Below are positions 35,184-37,587 of a DNA stretch of 37,587 nucleotides, piece after piece. The stretch's first letter is position 1; each line of letters starts with the position of its first letter. The notes below the pieces were generated by a model, which did not search any database, had not been told where the DNA came from, and was given only the letters and a program-made list of their open reading frames with translations. Origin of the DNA: Peptococcaceae bacterium (GTDB lineage Bacteria; Bacillota; Desulfitobacteriia; Desulfitobacteriales; Syntrophobotulaceae); contig WRJI01000014.1 of assembly GCA_009778595.1 (NCBI GenBank), positions 1 through 37,587 on the forward strand. Reading direction: 5' to 3'. The position numbers and the translations under genes were made by a program.

Positions 35184-36448
35184 ACTAGTAGAACGTATTC
35201 GAAATAACTATGCGATATTGCTTTCGGTTATTCCTTCAAGGGGTTCATCCATTTCATCCATCTTGTAAGTCCAACGATAGACGACGGGTTCTTCATTGAC
35301 TTCCTCAAAGTATTTATAAATCCGCTCTTCTAGCTCTTTTTTGGTCTTGACACGTATTCCTCGTAGAAAGACCCTTGTCATTTTCCCAAAGAAACTTTCA
35401 ATCATATTCAGCCATGATCCATGTTTGGGGGTGAAAATGAACTCATATCTTCCCATATGTTGCTCAAGATACCGGCGCGTTTCCTTTGATGTGTGGGCGC
35501 TATGGTTGTCCAGGATAATCCGGATTTTAAGACGCTTATCATATTTCTCGTCAAGCATCTTTAAAAAATCCACAAAATCCGAACTCTTATGTGTGTCCCT
35601 TACCAGTGGTATGACTTCACCGCTTCGTAAGTCAAGGCCTGCAAGTAAGGAAACCGTTCCAAGTCGTTTGTACTCGTAGTCCCGACCAATATAGCCTTGT
35701 TCCGGTGTAGGTGCTAAATCATCAACAGTATTTGCGATTGCCTGTATCCCCGGCTTCTCGTCATAGGAGATGACCACATTCGCCGGTTCGGTCCCATTTT
35801 CAAAGTCAATCTCAATCTGCTTGTAGACGATCAACACATCTTTCATCTTCTGATCAAACTCAGCATCTCTCCTTTCCAGATAGTATTTGATATTGTGCGG
35901 TTTGATTTCAGCTTCATTTAAGATGTTGTTAATAGTGGATTTAGCGATCGTTTTGAGATGACCAAAGCCTGCATCTTCACAGTGATTCTGAACATAACAG
36001 CGCAAGAGGCGGAGAGTCCATAATTCTTGGGCGAATCCCAGTTCCACAGGCTTCTGGCACGCAATATTGATGACATACATCTTGTCCTGATCAGTAATTA
36101 TCGATTTGCGTCCACGGCCACGGTCATCTTTCAGAGCTGATTCTATCCCGGATTCACAGTATTTTTCCAGGCAAAGTTGAACAGAATTTCGGTTGATATC
36201 CAGTTTAGCAGCAATATCAATGTTGCTCATTCCCTTTGAACTTAATAGCAGGATCTTTGCACGTCGAACCATCTGGGCGCTGGCTGTTCTCATTTTTGTG
36301 ATTGCCTCAAGCTTCTCAATATCTGCTTCTTTCAAGTCCTTCGCATTATATTTACTTCCCATTGCTTGATACCTCCCATTCTTCATATGAGAATAGTATA
36401 GCACATCCGAGCATATTTGCATAGTTATTTCAAATACTATCTACTAGT
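35184..36448 (-). mobile_element. IS630-family insertion sequence
   Basis: A transposase gene is framed by inverted repeats of about 30 bp at 35184-35213 and 36419-36448. Both begin ACTAGTAGA from the outside and end GAAATAACTATGC, with three mismatches between. TA lies in the ACTAGT at each end, as expected from TA target duplication. The element sits in an Rpn gene. Beyond the left end are 87 bp of unknown sequence with an 11-bp inverted repeat (TTTCGGCACGA at 35067 and its complement at 35135), so a deletion or second insertion happened too. Confidence 0.9.
35208..36362 (-). CDS. IS630-family transposase
   Basis: ATG at 36362 (GGGAGG upstream) gives 384 residues. An N-terminal helix-turn-helix (MSNIDIAAKLDINRNSVQ) is followed by a DDE_3 catalytic domain. 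The acidic triad is Asp in VVISYDEKPG, Asp in IRIILDNHSAHTS and Glu in GSWLNMIESFFGKM. The frame is intact, so the element may be active. The stop codon lies inside the left inverted repeat. It was probably inserted recently, since the ends are nearly perfect. Confidence 0.95.
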   Translation of the reverse strand: MGSKYNAKDLKEADIEKLEAITKMRTASAQMVRRAKILLLSSKGMSNIDIAAKLDINRNSVQLCLEKYCESGIESALKDDRGRGRKSIITDQDKMYVINIACQKPVELGFAQELWTLRLLRCYVQNHCEDAGFGHLKTIAKSTINNILNEAEIKPHNIKYYLERRDAEFDQKMKDVLIVYKQIEIDFENGTEPANVVISYDEKPGIQAIANTVDDLAPTPEQGYIGRDYEYKRLGTVSLLAGLDLRSGEVIPLVRDTHKSSDFVDFLKMLDEKYDKRLKIRIILDNHSAHTSKETRRYLEQHMGRYEFIFTPKHGSWLNMIESFFGKMTRVFLRGIRVKTKKELEERIYKYFEEVNEEPVVYRWTYKMDEMDEPLEGITESNIA

Positions 36449-36699
36449 GGGACAACTTGGATTTCGATGTGAATTGTTTTCCCGGACTTGGTTTTGACCT
36501 TTACGTCTATGATGCCCAGTTTGTCGGCGGGATGTTCCCGTATGAGATGAGGATCTACAATTATGACTTCTTCGTATTCCTCAGGGGGGATCGATAAGGC
36601 TGATTTCAAAAAGTCTGTCAAGAACTCAAGGTTCCGTTCGTCCGCAAAGAAAATGTGGAAGATAACGTCGCTTTTGACAGGAAGAATGATCCGAAGCAT
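36430..36699 (-). pseudogene. N-terminal fragment of the IS-interrupted Rpn-family gene
   Basis: ATG at 36699 opens a typical Rpn start (VIFHIFFADERNLEFLTDFL, then YEEVIIVDPHL) and the nuclease core LGIIDVKVKTKSGKTIHIEIQV, with Asp and Glu-x-Gln of the PD-(D/E)XK motif. The frame runs into the IS630 end after QVVP and stops at 36430. The C-terminal third is found at 34663-35096. Together they were one gene, minus about 90 middle residues. Confidence 0.8.
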
Positions 36700-36894
36700 A
36701 TGTTTTCACCGTCCTTAAGGACAGTATACACCATTTGGGATTGAATCGCCATATTGAGGTGGCTCGACCCTTCCCCCAAAAGTCCGCCTGTATCCTTCCC
36801 GAACCAGATCAGCTCCCTCGTCACACCATATTATGGAAATACACGTACAGAATCGTAACCAAGCCGTGAAATGGCGAATATATTAGATTATACG

Positions 36895-36902
36895 CATAGA
36901 AT
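36895..36902 (+). promoter_or_regulatory. Possible mother-cell (SigE-like) promoter for the collagen-like gene
   Basis: CATAGAAT is one base from the SigE -10 consensus, with GAATATA twelve bases before it. The spacing is shorter than usual (about 14), so this is tentative. It would fit expression late in sporulation. Confidence 0.25.
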
Positions 36903-36941
36903 CAGGAATTATTATTATTGATCAACAAGGAGAGAGTGACC

Positions 36942-37587
36942 ATGGCGAACCGAATTTGCTTTCCCTATTACCAAAATGATCACTGCGATCCCAATCTCGA
37001 AGGCCCTGAAGGACCCGCCGGTCCCCAGGGCCCTCGGGGTCCCGCAGGACCAAGGGGAGAAAAAGGTGACAAAGGTGACCCAGGATGCCCCGGTCCTTAC
37101 GGTCCCAGAGGTCCGGCCGGACCTCAGGGTGCCCGGGGACCCCAAGGTGTTCGAGGTGATATAGGCCCCCAAGGAGATCCGGGATGCCAAGGACCGCAAG
37201 GGATGAAGGGCAATCCCGGCCTTCAGGGCCCCCCCGGCCCCATAGGACCTATTGGCCCTAAAGGGGATCCGGGTACCATAGGGCACCAAGGCCCGGCCGG
37301 TCCCCAAGGCCCGGCAGGACCAAACGGTCTCATCGGCCCCCAAGGCCCCATCGGTCCGGAAGGTCCGGCAGGAGTCGTGGGTCCTATGGGTCCGGAAGGC
37401 GCCCAAGGCTGTCACGGCCCCCAAGGCGAACAAGGTCCTCAAGGTGAACAAGGACCCCAGGGGTATCAAGGTATCGTCGGCCCCACCGGTCCCACCGGTG
37501 CCGGTGCTACCGGCCCGACAGGACCCCCGGGAGCGGACGGAACAGACGGCACAAACGGTGCAACCGGCCCAACCGGCGCAACCGGTC
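36942..37587 (+). CDS. Collagen-like Gly-X-Y repeat protein (partial, runs off the right edge)
   Basis: ATG 36942 has AAGGAG upstream. A 19-residue N-terminal head ([16 protein letters not shown]) is followed by at least 190 residues of Gly-X-Y triplets ([20 protein letters not shown] and similar), with one break near 37495 (GAGATG). There is no signal peptide. Such proteins occur as exosporium filaments (BclA-type) in spore formers. The later triplets shift to Thr-rich GPTGAT, as in glycosylated exosporium stalks. Several Cys residues in the repeats are unusual for a collagen-like stalk. The C-terminal domain is outside the window. Confidence 0.93.
   Translation, partial: MANRICFPYYQNDHCDPNLEGPEGPAGPQGPRGPAGPRGEKGDKGDPGCPGPYGPRGPAGPQGARGPQGVRGDIGPQGDPGCQGPQGMKGNPGLQGPPGPIGPIGPKGDPGTIGHQGPAGPQGPAGPNGLIGPQGPIGPEGPAGVVGPMGPEGAQGCHGPQGEQGPQGEQGPQGYQGIVGPTGPTGAGATGPTGPPGADGTDGTNGATGPTGATG

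Noticed and set aside
36618-36824. Minus-strand frame upstream of the Rpn fragment
   Set aside because: It overlaps the Rpn start in another frame and has no recognisable domain or ribosome site.

Overview
The window looks like chromosomal DNA from a spore-forming, anaerobic Firmicute of class Clostridia with roughly 50% GC. The markers are a SigI/RsgI pair, a SCIFF-peptide radical SAM maturase, a WalJ (YycJ)-HtrA pair, a thioester (TQXA) surface protein, several Rpn-family nuclease genes and a collagen-like (exosporium-type) protein. This assignment rests on gene families, not on a database match.

Layout. 1-2190 (minus) is a graveyard of polymorphic-toxin parts: Rhs YD-repeat coding, a chimeric Rpn C-terminus, a frameshifted small ORF and the start of a Tox-GHH2 nuclease domain. 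2190-4574 (minus) is a walJ-htrA-hypothetical cluster. 4827-7301 (minus) carries a membrane-anchored TPR protein and the SCIFF maturase. Divergent from the maturase, with its own strong promoter, is a small gene (7527-7805, plus) encoding ten tandem Ser-Trp units with a nine-residue period. 7862-14205 (minus) holds an ImmA/IrrE-type peptidase, a frameshifted and anchor-less surface repeat protein, an Rpn-like nuclease and a large thioester-domain surface protein. 14553-16976 (minus) is sigI-rsgI. 17222-19238 (minus) is a two-component system. Two tRNA genes (Lys, Glu) follow on the plus strand behind a clear sigma-A promoter. 19660-25282 (minus) encodes a DUF1430-like ABC permease, its ATPase, and a secreted papain-like protease with leucine-rich repeats. 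25624-29915 contains a polysaccharide deacetylase lipoprotein, a membrane-anchored gluzincin, an IclR regulator, a Fic protein and a rhodanese. 29938-33413 (minus) is a lipoprotein followed by uvrA. 33646-34569 (plus) is another lipoprotein. 34663-36699 is an Rpn gene broken by an IS630-family element. The window ends inside a collagen-like gene.

Themes. Much of the window deals with the cell surface: signal peptides, lipoproteins, an anti-sigma sensor, adhesin-like proteins and exported proteases. Two features cut across the genes. First, a dispersed intergenic repeat of about 100 bp has two hairpins flanking a variable TATTCAG tandem array. Five copies, one fragment and a possible solo hairpin are present, one stem shows a compensatory base change, and two copies supply stop codons to neighbouring genes. 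Second, otherwise conserved proteins (UvrA, SCIFF maturase, ABC permease, RsgI) carry in-frame low-complexity inserts made of short DNA repeats.

The best candidates for something undescribed are the SWEEK-repeat peptide gene and the two-hairpin repeat family. The sigI-rsgI / thioester-protein region, with a possible SigI promoter, comes next.
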